A stretch of DNA of 45,455 bases. Source: Pseudonocardia kujensis (GTDB taxonomy: Bacteria > Actinomycetota > Actinomycetes > Mycobacteriales > Pseudonocardiaceae). The stretch is from positions 1 to 45,455 of the forward strand of contig NZ_JAJSOK010000064.1 of assembly GCF_021283305.1 (NCBI RefSeq), read 5' to 3'. Of the stretch, positions 23,857 to 32,109 are shown piece after piece (positions within the stretch are counted from its first letter, which is position 1; each line of letters begins with the position of its first letter). Made by a program: the position numbers and the translations under genes. The notes beneath the pieces are model-generated. The model worked only from the letters and a program-made list of their open reading frames with translations, ran no database searches and had not been told where the DNA came from.

Positions 23857-25479
23857 TCAGCCGTCCGCGAAACGGCAGTGCGGGTCCTCGGAGGGCACCC
23901 TCAGCTTCACGAGGTAGGCGCCCACCGCCGAGTCCACGCAGGAGTTCCCCTGCAACGCGGCCGTGTGCCGGGTCCCCTCGACCGTGATCAACCGCGCGCC
24001 CAGTGCCGCGGCCAGGTCGACACCCGCCCGGTAGGGCGTGGCCGGGTCACCCGTCGTCGAGATCACCAAGGTCGGCGGCAGCCCCTCGGCGTGCGGCAGG
24101 TGCGGCTGCGAGGTCGGCGTGACCGGCAGCATCGCGCAGGTGTCGAGCGCCCCGTCGCCGACGGGCAGGCCCGGGTCCGCGAAGGGCGCCACCTGGGCGG
24201 CCCGGCGCTGCAGGTCGGCGCGCTGCGCCCGGTCCGTCATCCGGTCCCCGTCGACACAGTTGACGACCATGAGCGCCTCCTGGTCGTTGCCGTAGTGGCC
24301 GTCGGGCCCGCGGCCGTAGTAGCGGTCGGCCTCGGCCATCAGCGGGGTGCCGTCCCCCGCCCGCAGCGCCACGAGCCCCTTCGTCAGGTCCGGCCAGGCC
24401 GCCGGGTTGTAGAGCGAGGCGATCACGGCGGTGACGGCGTCGCCGTAGGACAGCGTGCGCCCGTCGGCCACGGGTGCGGGGTGGTCGAGCAGCGGCCGGG
24501 TGAGGCCCTGGAACGCCGCGGTCGTCCGGGACCGGTCGGCGCCCAGCGGGCAGCCGTCGTGCTGCGTGCAGGCCGCGGCGTAGGCGTCGAAGGCGCCCTG
24601 GAAACCCGCCATCTGCGCGAGAGCGCTCTCGGCGGCGGTCTGCGTCGGGTCGACGGCGCCGTCGAGCACCATGGCGCGGACGTTGCCCGGGAACATCTCC
24701 GCGTACGTCGACCCGATGCGGGTGCCGTAGGAATAGCCGAGGTAGGTCAGCTTCTCGTCCCCGAGCGCCGCGCGCAGGACGTCCATGTCGCGGGCCACGT
24801 CCCGGGTGCCGGAGTGGGCCAGCACGTCGGCGCCGCCGGACCGCTGCACACAGCGCTCCGCGTCCTGCCGCGCCTGCTCCTCGGCCGCCGCCGGGCCCTC
24901 GGCGACGACCTCCCTGGCCGACTCGGCCCGGAGGGCGTCCCACTCCGCGTCGGTGGTGCAGTCGATGGTCGGCGTGCTCTTGCCGACCCCCCGCGGGTCG
25001 AACCCGACGATGTCGAACACCCCGGCCGCCCCCTGCGCGGCGAAGGACGCCGCCAGGTCCATGCCCGAACCGCCGGGTCCGCCGGGGTTCAGCACGAGTG
25101 AGCCGATCCGTCGGTCGCCCTCGCCCCGCTCGCCGGTCCAGCGGGCCCGCAGGACGCCGATCTCGGCGGTCCGGCCGCCCGGCTCGTCGTAGTCGAGCGG
25201 CACGGTCAGCCGGGCGCACTCCACGCCCGGTGCCCCGAAGAGCTCGCGCTCGCGGTCGCCGTCGGCGAGCGGGAGGCACGGGCCCCAGGCCAGCACCTGT
25301 GTGTAGAAGGGTTCGAGTGCCACCGGCGGCGCCGCCGGTCCCGCCACGACGGGCGCCGCTGCCGGTGCGGGCGTCGGTGCCGTGAGCAGCATCCCGGGCA
25401 CCGCGCACGACGAGAGCACCGCCGCCCCCGCCGCGGCGAGCGCGGCGACCACCGCGCCCCTGGTTCTCCTGGTCCCCAC
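23857..25479 (-). CDS. Secreted lipoprotein alpha/beta hydrolase, tripeptidyl-aminopeptidase family
   Basis: 540 residues. A lipoprotein signal with lipobox VLSSC gives lipidated Cys25. The alpha/beta-hydrolase core has NPGGPGGSG (oxyanion region), the nucleophile Ser250 in LGYSYGTR, the Asp in STTGDPATPY and the His in EGTRHTA. A TAP-like C-terminal domain is present. Relatives are the Streptomyces Slp/Tap peptidases and mycobacterial Hip1/CaeA, cell-surface proteases or esterases. GTG 25479 has GGGGAGGAAGG upstream. It stands alone. Confidence 0.9.
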   Translation of the reverse strand: MGTRRTRGAVVAALAAAGAAVLSSCAVPGMLLTAPTPAPAAAPVVAGPAAPPVALEPFYTQVLAWGPCLPLADGDRERELFGAPGVECARLTVPLDYDEPGGRTAEIGVLRARWTGERGEGDRRIGSLVLNPGGPGGSGMDLAASFAAQGAAGVFDIVGFDPRGVGKSTPTIDCTTDAEWDALRAESAREVVAEGPAAAEEQARQDAERCVQRSGGADVLAHSGTRDVARDMDVLRAALGDEKLTYLGYSYGTRIGSTYAEMFPGNVRAMVLDGAVDPTQTAAESALAQMAGFQGAFDAYAAACTQHDGCPLGADRSRTTAAFQGLTRPLLDHPAPVADGRTLSYGDAVTAVIASLYNPAAWPDLTKGLVALRAGDGTPLMAEADRYYGRGPDGHYGNDQEALMVVNCVDGDRMTDRAQRADLQRRAAQVAPFADPGLPVGDGALDTCAMLPVTPTSQPHLPHAEGLPPTLVISTTGDPATPYRAGVDLAAALGARLITVEGTRHTAALQGNSCVDSAVGAYLVKLRVPSEDPHCRFADG

Positions 25480-25642
25480 TGTCCTTCCTCCCCGATCCGC
25501 GGAGCCCGGCCACGGGGCCCCGCGGCGGGTCCAGCGGAGGATGGTCGTGCGGGGGGCGCCCGGACGAGGGAGCGCGCACCCGAACCGGCGGGGGTGGACC
25601 CGACCGCCGGGGTGGGGTCGACCCCGACGCCGCCGACGCCGG

Positions 25643-25741
25643 GTCAGCGCGTGCTCGGTCAGCGCCGGGCCGGTCAGCGCCGTGCCGGTCAGCGCGTGCC
25701 CGGTCAGCGTCGTGCCGGTCGGGCCCCGTGCCCGGTCAGCG
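25643..25741. repeat. 15-bp tandem repeat, about 6 copies
   Basis: Five successive 15-nt units of the type GTCAGCGCCGTGCCG run from 25643 to 25717, then one degenerate 17-nt unit and a final GTCAGCG that contains the stop codon of the minus-strand gene ending at 25736. The rest of 25480-25735 holds no gene I can support. Confidence 0.85.
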
Positions 25742-27001
25742 CGGCGAACGCGTGGAGCGGCGCGCCAGCACGGCGAGCTCGCCGAGGTCCGCGCCGGTCT
25801 CCTTCTCGACCCACCGGCTGTCGAGCGCGCCGCAGTCGATGCCGCGCAGCAGGAACCCGGAGAGCGCCGTGGCGGTGGCGGGCTCGTCGAGGAACCCGGA
25901 GTCGGCGCGCTCCCGGTACGCGCGCAGCCGGGCGGCGGCGGAGTCGGCAGAGCCGCGGAAGAAGGCGAAGACCGCGGTGAACCGGCTGGGCAGCTGCGCC
26001 GGGTGCAGGTCCCAGCCCTGGTAGAAGCCGCGTTCGAGGGCGCGGCGGACGAGCCGGCCGTGCAGGGTCCAGGCCGCGCGCACCGCCTCCGGGCTGCCGA
26101 CCGGCATGACGTTGGTCGAGCCGTCGGACAGCCGCACCCCCGTCCCCGCGGCCGCCACCTGCATCACGGCCTTGGCGTGGTCGGCCGCGGGGTGCTCCGT
26201 GCTCTGGTACTCCGCGGCGATGCCCAGCGAGGCGGAGTAGTCGTACGTGCCGTAGTGCAGGCCGGCGCAGCGGCCCTCGGCGGCGGCGATCATGCCGGGC
26301 AGCGGCGAGGCGCCGTCGAGCCCGATCACGGTCTGCGGGGTCTCGACCTGGATCTCGAAGCGCAGGGTGCCCCCAGGCAGGCCGTGCGCCTCCTCGAGCG
26401 CGTCGAGCACGTCCGCGAGCGCGGTGACCTGGGCGGACGCGGTGACCTTCGGGAGCGTGACGACGAACCCCGCGGGCACGCCGCCGCGGGCGGCCAGCTC
26501 GGCCACGAACGCGCTCAGGGTGCGGAGCCCTCGCCGCCGGGTCGCCGCCTCGAGGCTGCGGAAGCGGATCCCGGTGAAGGGCGGCGCGGTCCCGGCGTCG
26601 ACGGCGGCGACCAGCTCCGCAGCGGCGCGGCGGACCTCGGCGTCCTCCTCGGCGTCGGGCCGCACCCCGTAGCCGTCCTCGAAGTCGATCCGCAGGTCCT
26701 CGATCGGCTCGGTGACGAGCTTGTCCCGCACGCGGGCGCGCAGCGCGTCGGCCGCCGCGGCCGGGACGCCCCAGCAGGCGGCCAGCTCGGCCTGGCCCGG
26801 CGCGTGGGCGTCGAACACCTCGCAGGCGGTGGCACCCCACGCGGCGGACACGGACCGGTCGAACCGGTCCGCCGGCACGTACACCGTGTGCACGGGCTGC
26901 CGGGTCCCGACGTCGCCGGGATACGCGGCCGCGAGCAGGGCGTCGACCGGGGCGAGGTCGCGGTCGACCGCGGTCGCCAGTTCCTCGGCGAGATCCGTCA
27001 T
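25736..27001 (-). CDS. DUF6986 family protein (HpcH/HpaI aldolase-like)
   Basis: 421 residues. Features are DLRIDFEDGYG (an acidic metal-site motif as in citrate-lyase beta/malate-synthase-like barrels), LRFEIQVETPQTVIG and HYGTYDYSASLGIA. The closest superfamily is HpcH/HpaI aldolase/citrate lyase. From memory, such genes in actinobacteria often lie with purine/ureide catabolism genes, and a 5-hydroxyisourate hydrolase is two genes away here. The substrate is unknown. The ATG is at 27001. Confidence 0.82.
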   Translation of the reverse strand: MTDLAEELATAVDRDLAPVDALLAAAYPGDVGTRQPVHTVYVPADRFDRSVSAAWGATACEVFDAHAPGQAELAACWGVPAAAADALRARVRDKLVTEPIEDLRIDFEDGYGVRPDAEEDAEVRRAAAELVAAVDAGTAPPFTGIRFRSLEAATRRRGLRTLSAFVAELAARGGVPAGFVVTLPKVTASAQVTALADVLDALEEAHGLPGGTLRFEIQVETPQTVIGLDGASPLPGMIAAAEGRCAGLHYGTYDYSASLGIAAEYQSTEHPAADHAKAVMQVAAAGTGVRLSDGSTNVMPVGSPEAVRAAWTLHGRLVRRALERGFYQGWDLHPAQLPSRFTAVFAFFRGSADSAAARLRAYRERADSGFLDEPATATALSGFLLRGIDCGALDSRWVEKETGADLGELAVLARRSTRSPR

Positions 27002-27080
27002 GGACGGATCCTGCCCTACCCGGGGTCGGTCACACCGGACGGAACGGGGTGATCCTTCCCTGATCAGGGCGCCGTGGCCG

Positions 27081-27755
27081 TCACGCGGCCGCGGCCTCGC
27101 CGGGGCGGCGGTGGTAGCGGTCGACGTACTCCTGGCCGCTCAGGCCGGCGATGGCGTCCATGATCTCGTCGGTGACGGCGCGGCGGATCGCGGCGGAGCC
27201 CTCCAGGCCGTCGTACCGGCTGAAGTCCAGCGCCCGCCCGAAGCGGACCTCGACCCGGGCCACCCGCGGCAGCTTCTTCCCGACGGGCTGCACCTTCTCG
27301 GTGCCCACGAGCCCGACGGGCACCACGACGGCACGGGTGGACAGCGCCAGCGACGCGACGCCGGTGTGCCCGCGGTGCAGCCGCCCGTCGAGCGACCGCG
27401 TGCCCTCCGGGTAGATCCCGAAGGCGCCGCCGGCCCGCAGGACCGTGCGCCCCGCCTCCAGCGCGGCGAGCCCGGCCTTGGCGTTGGCCCGGTCGACCGG
27501 GACGTAGCCCAGCGCGCCGAGGAAGCGCCCCATCAGGCGGCTCTTCAGGCTGCGCGAGGTGAAGTACTCGGCCTTGGCGAGGAAGGCCACCGGTCGCGGC
27601 GTGACCAGCGGGATCACGGCCGTGTCGACGGCCGCGCGATGGTTCGCGGCGAAGATCACCGGCCCGTGCGCCGGGACGTTCTGCACCCCCTGCACCCGCG
27701 GCCGCCAGATCATCCGCACCAGCGGCGCCAGCACCCACCTGATCAGGAACTGCAT
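27081..27755 (-). CDS. 1-acyl-glycerol-3-phosphate acyltransferase (PlsC family)
   Basis: 224 residues. Acyltransferase motif I is present as NHRAAVDT (N-H-x4-D), motif II as GYVPVDRA, motif III as IYPEGTRS, and motif IV as VVPVGLVG. One N-terminal hydrophobic stretch may attach it to the membrane. It should acylate lysophosphatidic acid or a related phospholipid precursor. ATG 27755. Its partner reductases or PlsB are not in the window. Confidence 0.9.
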   Translation of the reverse strand: MQFLIRWVLAPLVRMIWRPRVQGVQNVPAHGPVIFAANHRAAVDTAVIPLVTPRPVAFLAKAEYFTSRSLKSRLMGRFLGALGYVPVDRANAKAGLAALEAGRTVLRAGGAFGIYPEGTRSLDGRLHRGHTGVASLALSTRAVVVPVGLVGTEKVQPVGKKLPRVARVEVRFGRALDFSRYDGLEGSAAIRRAVTDEIMDAIAGLSGQEYVDRYHRRPGEAAAA

Positions 27756-27868
27756 CGTTCTTCGACCCTCCCCGGGACCCGGCCGGACGTACCCCGCCGT
27801 CGTCCGGACCAGTGTCGCGCACCCATTGTGACGCCCAGGTCACCGCTCTGGAACGTACTCAGGACGTG

Positions 27869-27889
27869 ACGTCGGCGGTTCCGCCACGT
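27869..27889. terminator. Hairpin in the gap 27756-27921
   Basis: ACGT-C-GGCGG, TT loop, CCGCC-ACGT: a 9-bp stem with one bulge, 33 nt downstream of the stop of the minus-strand membrane protein. Possible terminator. Confidence 0.4.
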
Positions 27890-27921
27890 GAGGGAGGCGG
27901 TGCGGAAATGTGCGCGTACCA

Positions 27922-28356
27922 CTACGGAACGGCGCGGAACCAGTCGTTCGCGGCGGGCCGGAACATCGCGGTCACGGCGGCGAGGACGGCCAGCACGTGG
28001 ACCGCGCGCAGGACGACGACCGCGATCGTCGGGCCGTCGGCGGCGGCGAGGAACTCCGGTACCGAGCCGCCCGCGGCGAGCCACCGCAGCGGCTCGACGA
28101 CGAGCGAGGCCGTGCCGAGCAGGCCCATCAGGAGCGCCACCGCCCGGCGCGCCGCGACGCGGCCGGAGTACAGCGCCAGGACGAGCCCGGCGAGGCAGAG
28201 GTGGAGCACGAAGCGGGCGGCGAGGGAGACCGGACCCGGCGGATCGGGCGTCGCGAGCCGGACGAGGGTCTCGGCGACCCCGCAGCCGAGGGCGGTGAAC
28301 CAGAACGCGACGGCGAGGGCGACGACGGCCGGGGGCGTCCGGGTGGTGGTGGTCAT
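27922..28356 (-). CDS. Four-helix membrane protein, unknown
   Basis: 144 residues from ATG 28356, with GGAG shortly upstream. Four hydrophobic segments: VVALAVAFWFTALGCGVAE, a second near FVLHLCLAGLVLALY, a third near AVALLMGLLGTASLVV, and VLAVLAAVTAMF. No family is recognised. The frame stays open upstream to 28623, but that part reads as low-complexity Arg/Pro/Gly and overlaps a hairpin region, so I exclude it. Confidence 0.6.
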   Translation of the reverse strand: MTTTTRTPPAVVALAVAFWFTALGCGVAETLVRLATPDPPGPVSLAARFVLHLCLAGLVLALYSGRVAARRAVALLMGLLGTASLVVEPLRWLAAGGSVPEFLAAADGPTIAVVVLRAVHVLAVLAAVTAMFRPAANDWFRAVP

Positions 28357-28854
28357 GCTCCGGAGGCTTCTCCTCCGGCCGTCCCCGGTCCGCCCGGCCG
28401 GCCCCCGAGCCCGCGGTGGGGCGGCCCCCACCGGCGACGGCCCGGCGCGGGCGTCCGGAGCGCGGACGTCTGGAGACGGCTTCCCCGCCATGATCACCTC
28501 TTCGGGACGGTGGGAGTCGAGAACCGACCTCCCACCTCCACGACCGGCGATCACGGACCAGGTCCCGCGGCATGATCGCTCGTCGTGGACCGGGAGGGTC
28601 GGCTTCCGACCAGCTCCGTCCACGGGCGACGATCATGTCCGGAAGACTCCTCCCGCGCTGCGCGGCACGCTCCGCGCAGACGCCCGACCTGCGGCGATCG
28701 CTCCGATGGATCTTCTCGACGGTTAATCGGTTGCGCGTGCGGGGCGCCGTGGGCGAGGGTGCTCGCATCATGGAGCTCTGACACCACCCTGCGCCCGCGG
28801 CCGCGGCACGAGCCCGGCGGGCGCGAGATCCCGATCTTCCCCGGTGGTGTCGCC
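28357..28854. other. 498-nt gene-free region between the membrane protein and ABC-F genes
   Basis: No convincing gene on either strand. The middle (28509-28606) folds strongly: an 8-bp stem GGTGGGAG/CTCCCACC (28509-28516/28529-28536), overlapping a longer imperfect inverted repeat (about 28521-28555 with 28570-28606) around a GGACC-A-GGTCC core. The right part (28755-28851) is described separately as an ABC-F leader. Confidence 0.55.
28755..28851 (+). promoter_or_regulatory. Putative translational attenuator leader of the ABC-F gene
   Basis: GAGGG (28755-28759) precedes a three-codon ORF, ATG GAG CTC TGA (28770-28781). Its stop overlaps GACACCACC (28780-28788), which pairs perfectly with GGTGGTGTC (28843-28851). 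That 3' arm holds the only Shine-Dalgarno-like bases before ATG 28855. An inner stem GCGCCCG/CGGGCGC (28791-28797/28818-28824) strengthens the fold. This matches the layout of drug-induced leaders of resistance genes. The role is inferred. Confidence 0.45.
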
Positions 28855-30462
28855 ATGTCCGCTCCCTCTGCCCTGGTCGCCCAGGACCTCGTCCGCACGC
28901 TCGGCACGCGCCGGGTGCTCGACGGCGTGTCCCTCACCGCCGCCCCGGGCCGGCGGATCGGCCTGATCGGCGAGAACGGGGCCGGCAAGTCCACCCTGCT
29001 GCGGCTGCTCGCCGGCGCCGACGAGCCCGACGGCGGCACCGTCACGCGGCCGGCCGACCTGGGGTTCCTGCACCAGGAGATGCCGTACGACCCGGCGTCC
29101 ACCGTCGCCGACGTCGTCGACGACGCCCTGCGCGAGGCCCGCACCGACCTCGCCGAGCTGGACCGGATCGGCCGTGCGCTCACCGGGGCGCCCGACGACG
29201 CCGACCTCCTCGCCGCCTACGGCGAGCGCCTGGAGTCGGCCGAGCGGCACGCCGCGTGGGACGCCGACCGGAGGGCCGAGCTGGTCCTCGCCGGGCTGGG
29301 GCTGGGCGGAGTCGGGCACGAGCGCGCGCTCGGCACCCTCTCCGGCGGCCAGCGCGGGCGGCTCGCGCTGGCCGCGCTGCTGCTCCGCCGGCCCGTGGCG
29401 CTGCTCCTCGACGAGCCCACCAACCACCTCGACGACGCCGCCGCGGCGTTCCTCGAGGAGGAGCTGCGCGGGATGCCGGGCGCCGTGGTGGTCGCGAGCC
29501 ACGACCGCGCGTTCCTCGACGCGGTCTGCACGGACGTCGTGGACCTCGACCCCGCCCTCGGCGGGCCGACCCGCTACGGCGGCACCTACACCGACTACCT
29601 CGCGGCGAAGCGCGCCGAGCGGGAGCGCTGGGAGCGCCGGTTCGCCGAGGAGCAGGAGGAGCTCACGGAGCTGCGACACTCCGTCGCGGTGACCTCGCGG
29701 CGGGTCGCGCACGACCGTGTGATGCCCGACCGGGACAAGATGGGGTACGGGCGCCGCTCGCAGCGCGTCGAGCGGCAGGTGTCGAGCAGGGTCCGGGCGG
29801 CGACCCGGCGGCTGGAGGAGCTCGAGCGCGACCAGGTGCGCCGTCCGCCGGCGCCGTTGCGGTTCCGCGCGCCGGCACTGGCGGCGGAGTCGCCCGACGG
29901 CGTCCTCGTCGCGCTCCGCGCGGTTCGGGTGCCCGGACGGCTCGCGCTGGACCGGCTCGACGTGACCGCGGCCGAGCGGCTGCTGGTCACCGGGCCGAAC
30001 GGGGCGGGCAAGTCCACGCTGCTCGCCGTGCTGGCCGCGACGCTCGACGCGGAGGGCGAGGTCCGGCGGCGCCGCGGGCTGCGCGTCGGGCTGCTCGCCC
30101 AGGACACCGTGTTCGCCCGCCCGGACCGCACCGTGCGCGAGACCTGGGAGCGCACGCTGGGCCCCGAGCGCGCCGAGGCGGTGCCGCTGGTGTCGCTCGG
30201 CCTCGTCGCGCCGCGGGACCTGGGCGCGCAGGTCGGCGACCTGTCGGTCGGGCAGCGCCGGCGCCTCGCGCTCGCCCTGCTGATCGCCGACCCGCCGCAG
30301 CTCCTCCTGCTCGACGAGCCCACCAACCACCTCTCCCCCCGGCTCTCCGACGAGCTGGAGGAGGCCCTGGGCACCGGGCCGGGCGCCGTCGTCGTCGCCT
30401 CGCACGACCGCTGGCTGCGCCGCCGCTGGGCGGGCCGGGAGCTGGCGCTGCGGACCCCCTGA
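28855..30462 (+). CDS. ABC-F ATPase, antibiotic-resistance (ribosome protection) type
   Basis: 535 residues with two ABC domains and no membrane segments. The first domain has GENGAGKSTLL, LSGGQRGRLA and LLLDEPTNHLD. The second has GPNGAGKSTLL, LSVGQRRRLA and LLLDEPTNHLS. The inter-domain linker has a long charged helix and PDRDKMGYGRRSQRVERQ, recalling actinobacterial macrolide/lincosamide resistance factors (OleB, TlrC, LmrC) rather than housekeeping EttA. Such proteins displace drugs from the ribosome. ATG 28855 is preferred because it lines up with the leader hairpin. Confidence 0.9.
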   Translation: MSAPSALVAQDLVRTLGTRRVLDGVSLTAAPGRRIGLIGENGAGKSTLLRLLAGADEPDGGTVTRPADLGFLHQEMPYDPASTVADVVDDALREARTDLAELDRIGRALTGAPDDADLLAAYGERLESAERHAAWDADRRAELVLAGLGLGGVGHERALGTLSGGQRGRLALAALLLRRPVALLLDEPTNHLDDAAAAFLEEELRGMPGAVVVASHDRAFLDAVCTDVVDLDPALGGPTRYGGTYTDYLAAKRAERERWERRFAEEQEELTELRHSVAVTSRRVAHDRVMPDRDKMGYGRRSQRVERQVSSRVRAATRRLEELERDQVRRPPAPLRFRAPALAAESPDGVLVALRAVRVPGRLALDRLDVTAAERLLVTGPNGAGKSTLLAVLAATLDAEGEVRRRRGLRVGLLAQDTVFARPDRTVRETWERTLGPERAEAVPLVSLGLVAPRDLGAQVGDLSVGQRRRLALALLIADPPQLLLLDEPTNHLSPRLSDELEEALGTGPGAVVVASHDRWLRRRWAGRELALRTP

Positions 30463-30471
30463 GCCAGGCTC

Positions 30472-30516
30472 CGCGCCCGTGCGGTCCGCGCCCGTGGGGT
30501 CGGCGCCCGTGGGGCC
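30472..30516. repeat. 15-bp tandem repeat, three copies
   Basis: CGCGCCCGTGCGGTC, CGCGCCCGTGGGGTC and GGCGCCCGTGGGGCC follow each other 10 nt after the ABC-F stop codon. Confidence 0.8.
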
Positions 30517-30552
30517 GGGGGTGTTCCGGCACGCCGTACCGCGCACAGGGCG

Positions 30553-31641
30553 TCAGAGCGCGGCGCGCAGGGCCTCCTGGGCCTCGGGACGGCTGAGCCC
30601 GGTCGCCTGCAGCAGGTCGATCGCGATCGACCGCAGCTGGGCGACCATGACCTGTTCGGACATGCCGAGGTCGCCGGCGGCGGCCCCCAGGACCGGCGAG
30701 TCGTGCACGAGGTCGAGGATCGGCTCCCGGGCCGCTTCCCGGTCGCCGGAGCCGACCTGCGTGGTGAGCTTCTGCACCGCGGTGGCGAGCTGGGCGACGG
30801 CGTCGGGCAGGGCCTCGACGGCGGGCTCGTCGTCCTGCAGCGCGGTGAGCGCGCGACGGGCGAGGACCCGGGTGTTGCGGAAGGCGTAGTCGGTGCGCTG
30901 GGCCAGCTCGGCGAAGCGGGTCAGCTCGGGGCGGTGCGGGCGCCGCAGCGGCGCCACCGCGGTGACCTCGCGACCGGACTTCACCGACGCGAGCAGCTCG
31001 TCGACCAGGGGCTGGCTGCGCCGGGCGCGCTGCAGCGCCTCGGCCGCCGCCGCCTCGTCCCGCTGCCGCAGCGCCTCGGCCACGCCGAAGAGCACGGCGG
31101 CGAGCTCGTCGAGGGCCCGGCGCGCCTGCCGCCGGACCGGGCCGAGCGGGTGCGACGGCAGCAGCGCGGCGACGAGCAGCCCGACCGCGCCGCCGATCAG
31201 GGAGTCGACCCAGCGGTCGATCCCGCCGCTCTGCCCCGGTGGGAGGAGGGTCGCGACGAGCACGGCCGACGAGCCGGCCTGCGCGACGATGAGGGTGCCA
31301 CCGTCGGTGAACACCGCGGCGGCCATGGCCAGGGCCACGACCAGGGCGATCTGCCAGGGTCCGGAGCCGATCGCGGCGACCAGCAGGTCGCCGACCAGCA
31401 CCCCGAGGCTCACCCCCACCACCAGCTCGGCGGTCCGGCGCAACCGGGACCCGAGCGAGACGCCGAGGCTGATCACCGCGGCGATCGGGGCGAAGAAGGG
31501 GCGGGGGTGCCCGACGAGGTCGGCCGCCACGAACCACGCCAGGCCCGCCGCCAGCCCGCACTGGACGATCGGCACCGCCGACATCCGCAGGCGGCGCGCG
31601 CCCAGGTGCAGCCGGGCGCGCGCCCGCGCCGCCACGTTCAC
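30553..31641 (-). CDS. FUSC family membrane protein (aromatic acid exporter-like)
   Basis: 362 residues. About six N-terminal membrane segments (VQCGLAAGLAWFVAADLVG, FFAPIAAVISLGVSLGSR, VSLGVLVGDLLVAAIG and others) are followed by a long helical cytoplasmic region. FFAPIAAVISLG matches the FUSC/ArAE signature. The substrate is unknown. It starts at GTG 31641, only 10 nt after the DUF3151 gene, so it is probably cotranscribed with fba-DUF3151. Confidence 0.82.
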   Translation of the reverse strand: MNVAARARARLHLGARRLRMSAVPIVQCGLAAGLAWFVAADLVGHPRPFFAPIAAVISLGVSLGSRLRRTAELVVGVSLGVLVGDLLVAAIGSGPWQIALVVALAMAAAVFTDGGTLIVAQAGSSAVLVATLLPPGQSGGIDRWVDSLIGGAVGLLVAALLPSHPLGPVRRQARRALDELAAVLFGVAEALRQRDEAAAAEALQRARRSQPLVDELLASVKSGREVTAVAPLRRPHRPELTRFAELAQRTDYAFRNTRVLARRALTALQDDEPAVEALPDAVAQLATAVQKLTTQVGSGDREAAREPILDLVHDSPVLGAAAGDLGMSEQVMVAQLRSIAIDLLQATGLSRPEAQEALRAAL

Positions 31642-31651
31642 GGCGCAGCGG

Positions 31652-32065
31652 TCAGGACACGCCCAGCGCGGCGGCCGCGGCGGGATCGGAGTCGGCGAGG
31701 AACCCGCGGATCCGCTCGACCTCGTCCGTCTCGCCGATCGCCTCGGCCGAGCGCATCAGCGCACCGAGCGCGCGCAGGAAGCCCTGGTTCGGCTCGTGCG
31801 ACCACGGGATCGGGCCGAAACCCTTCCACCCGTTGCGGCGCAGCTGGTCCAGGCCGCGGTGGTAGCCGGTGCGGGCGTACGCGTACGCCGCCACGGTGTG
31901 CTTCTCGGCCAGGGCGTTCTCGGCGAGGACGGCCCAGGCGATCGACGACGCCGGGTTGGCCGCCGCGACGTCGGCCGGGTCCTCGCCCGCGGCCAGCGCG
32001 GCCGCGGCGGGGTCGACGGGCAGGCGCGTGGGCTCGGGGCCCAGCAGGTTGCCGTGCAGACTCAT
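31652..32065 (-). CDS. DUF3151 family protein
   Basis: 137 residues. The family pattern is visible: HGNLLGPEPTRLP at the start, a central SIAWAVLAENALAE, then AYAYARTGYHRGLDQLRRNG and WSHEPNQGFLRALGALMRSA. It is a soluble helical protein, with TPR-like spacing. It matches the M. tuberculosis Rv0360c neighbourhood of fba. Function unknown. ATG 32065, 44 nt after fba. Confidence 0.87.
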   Translation of the reverse strand: MSLHGNLLGPEPTRLPVDPAAAALAAGEDPADVAAANPASSIAWAVLAENALAEKHTVAAYAYARTGYHRGLDQLRRNGWKGFGPIPWSHEPNQGFLRALGALMRSAEAIGETDEVERIRGFLADSDPAAAAALGVS

Positions 32066-32109
32066 GCCTCCATCCTGCCCCGTCGACCCCTGGTGCGATC
32101 CGGCCGGGC

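Noticed and set aside
25480..25735. Possible small gene or CRISPR-like array between the peptidase and DUF6986 genes
   Set aside because: The repeats are contiguous 15-mers without spacers, and no open frame has a start signal.
28551..29183. Minus-strand frame over the ABC-F leader and 5' end
   Set aside because: Composition is Arg/Ser/Pro-rich with no domain; the ABC-F protein occupies the other strand.
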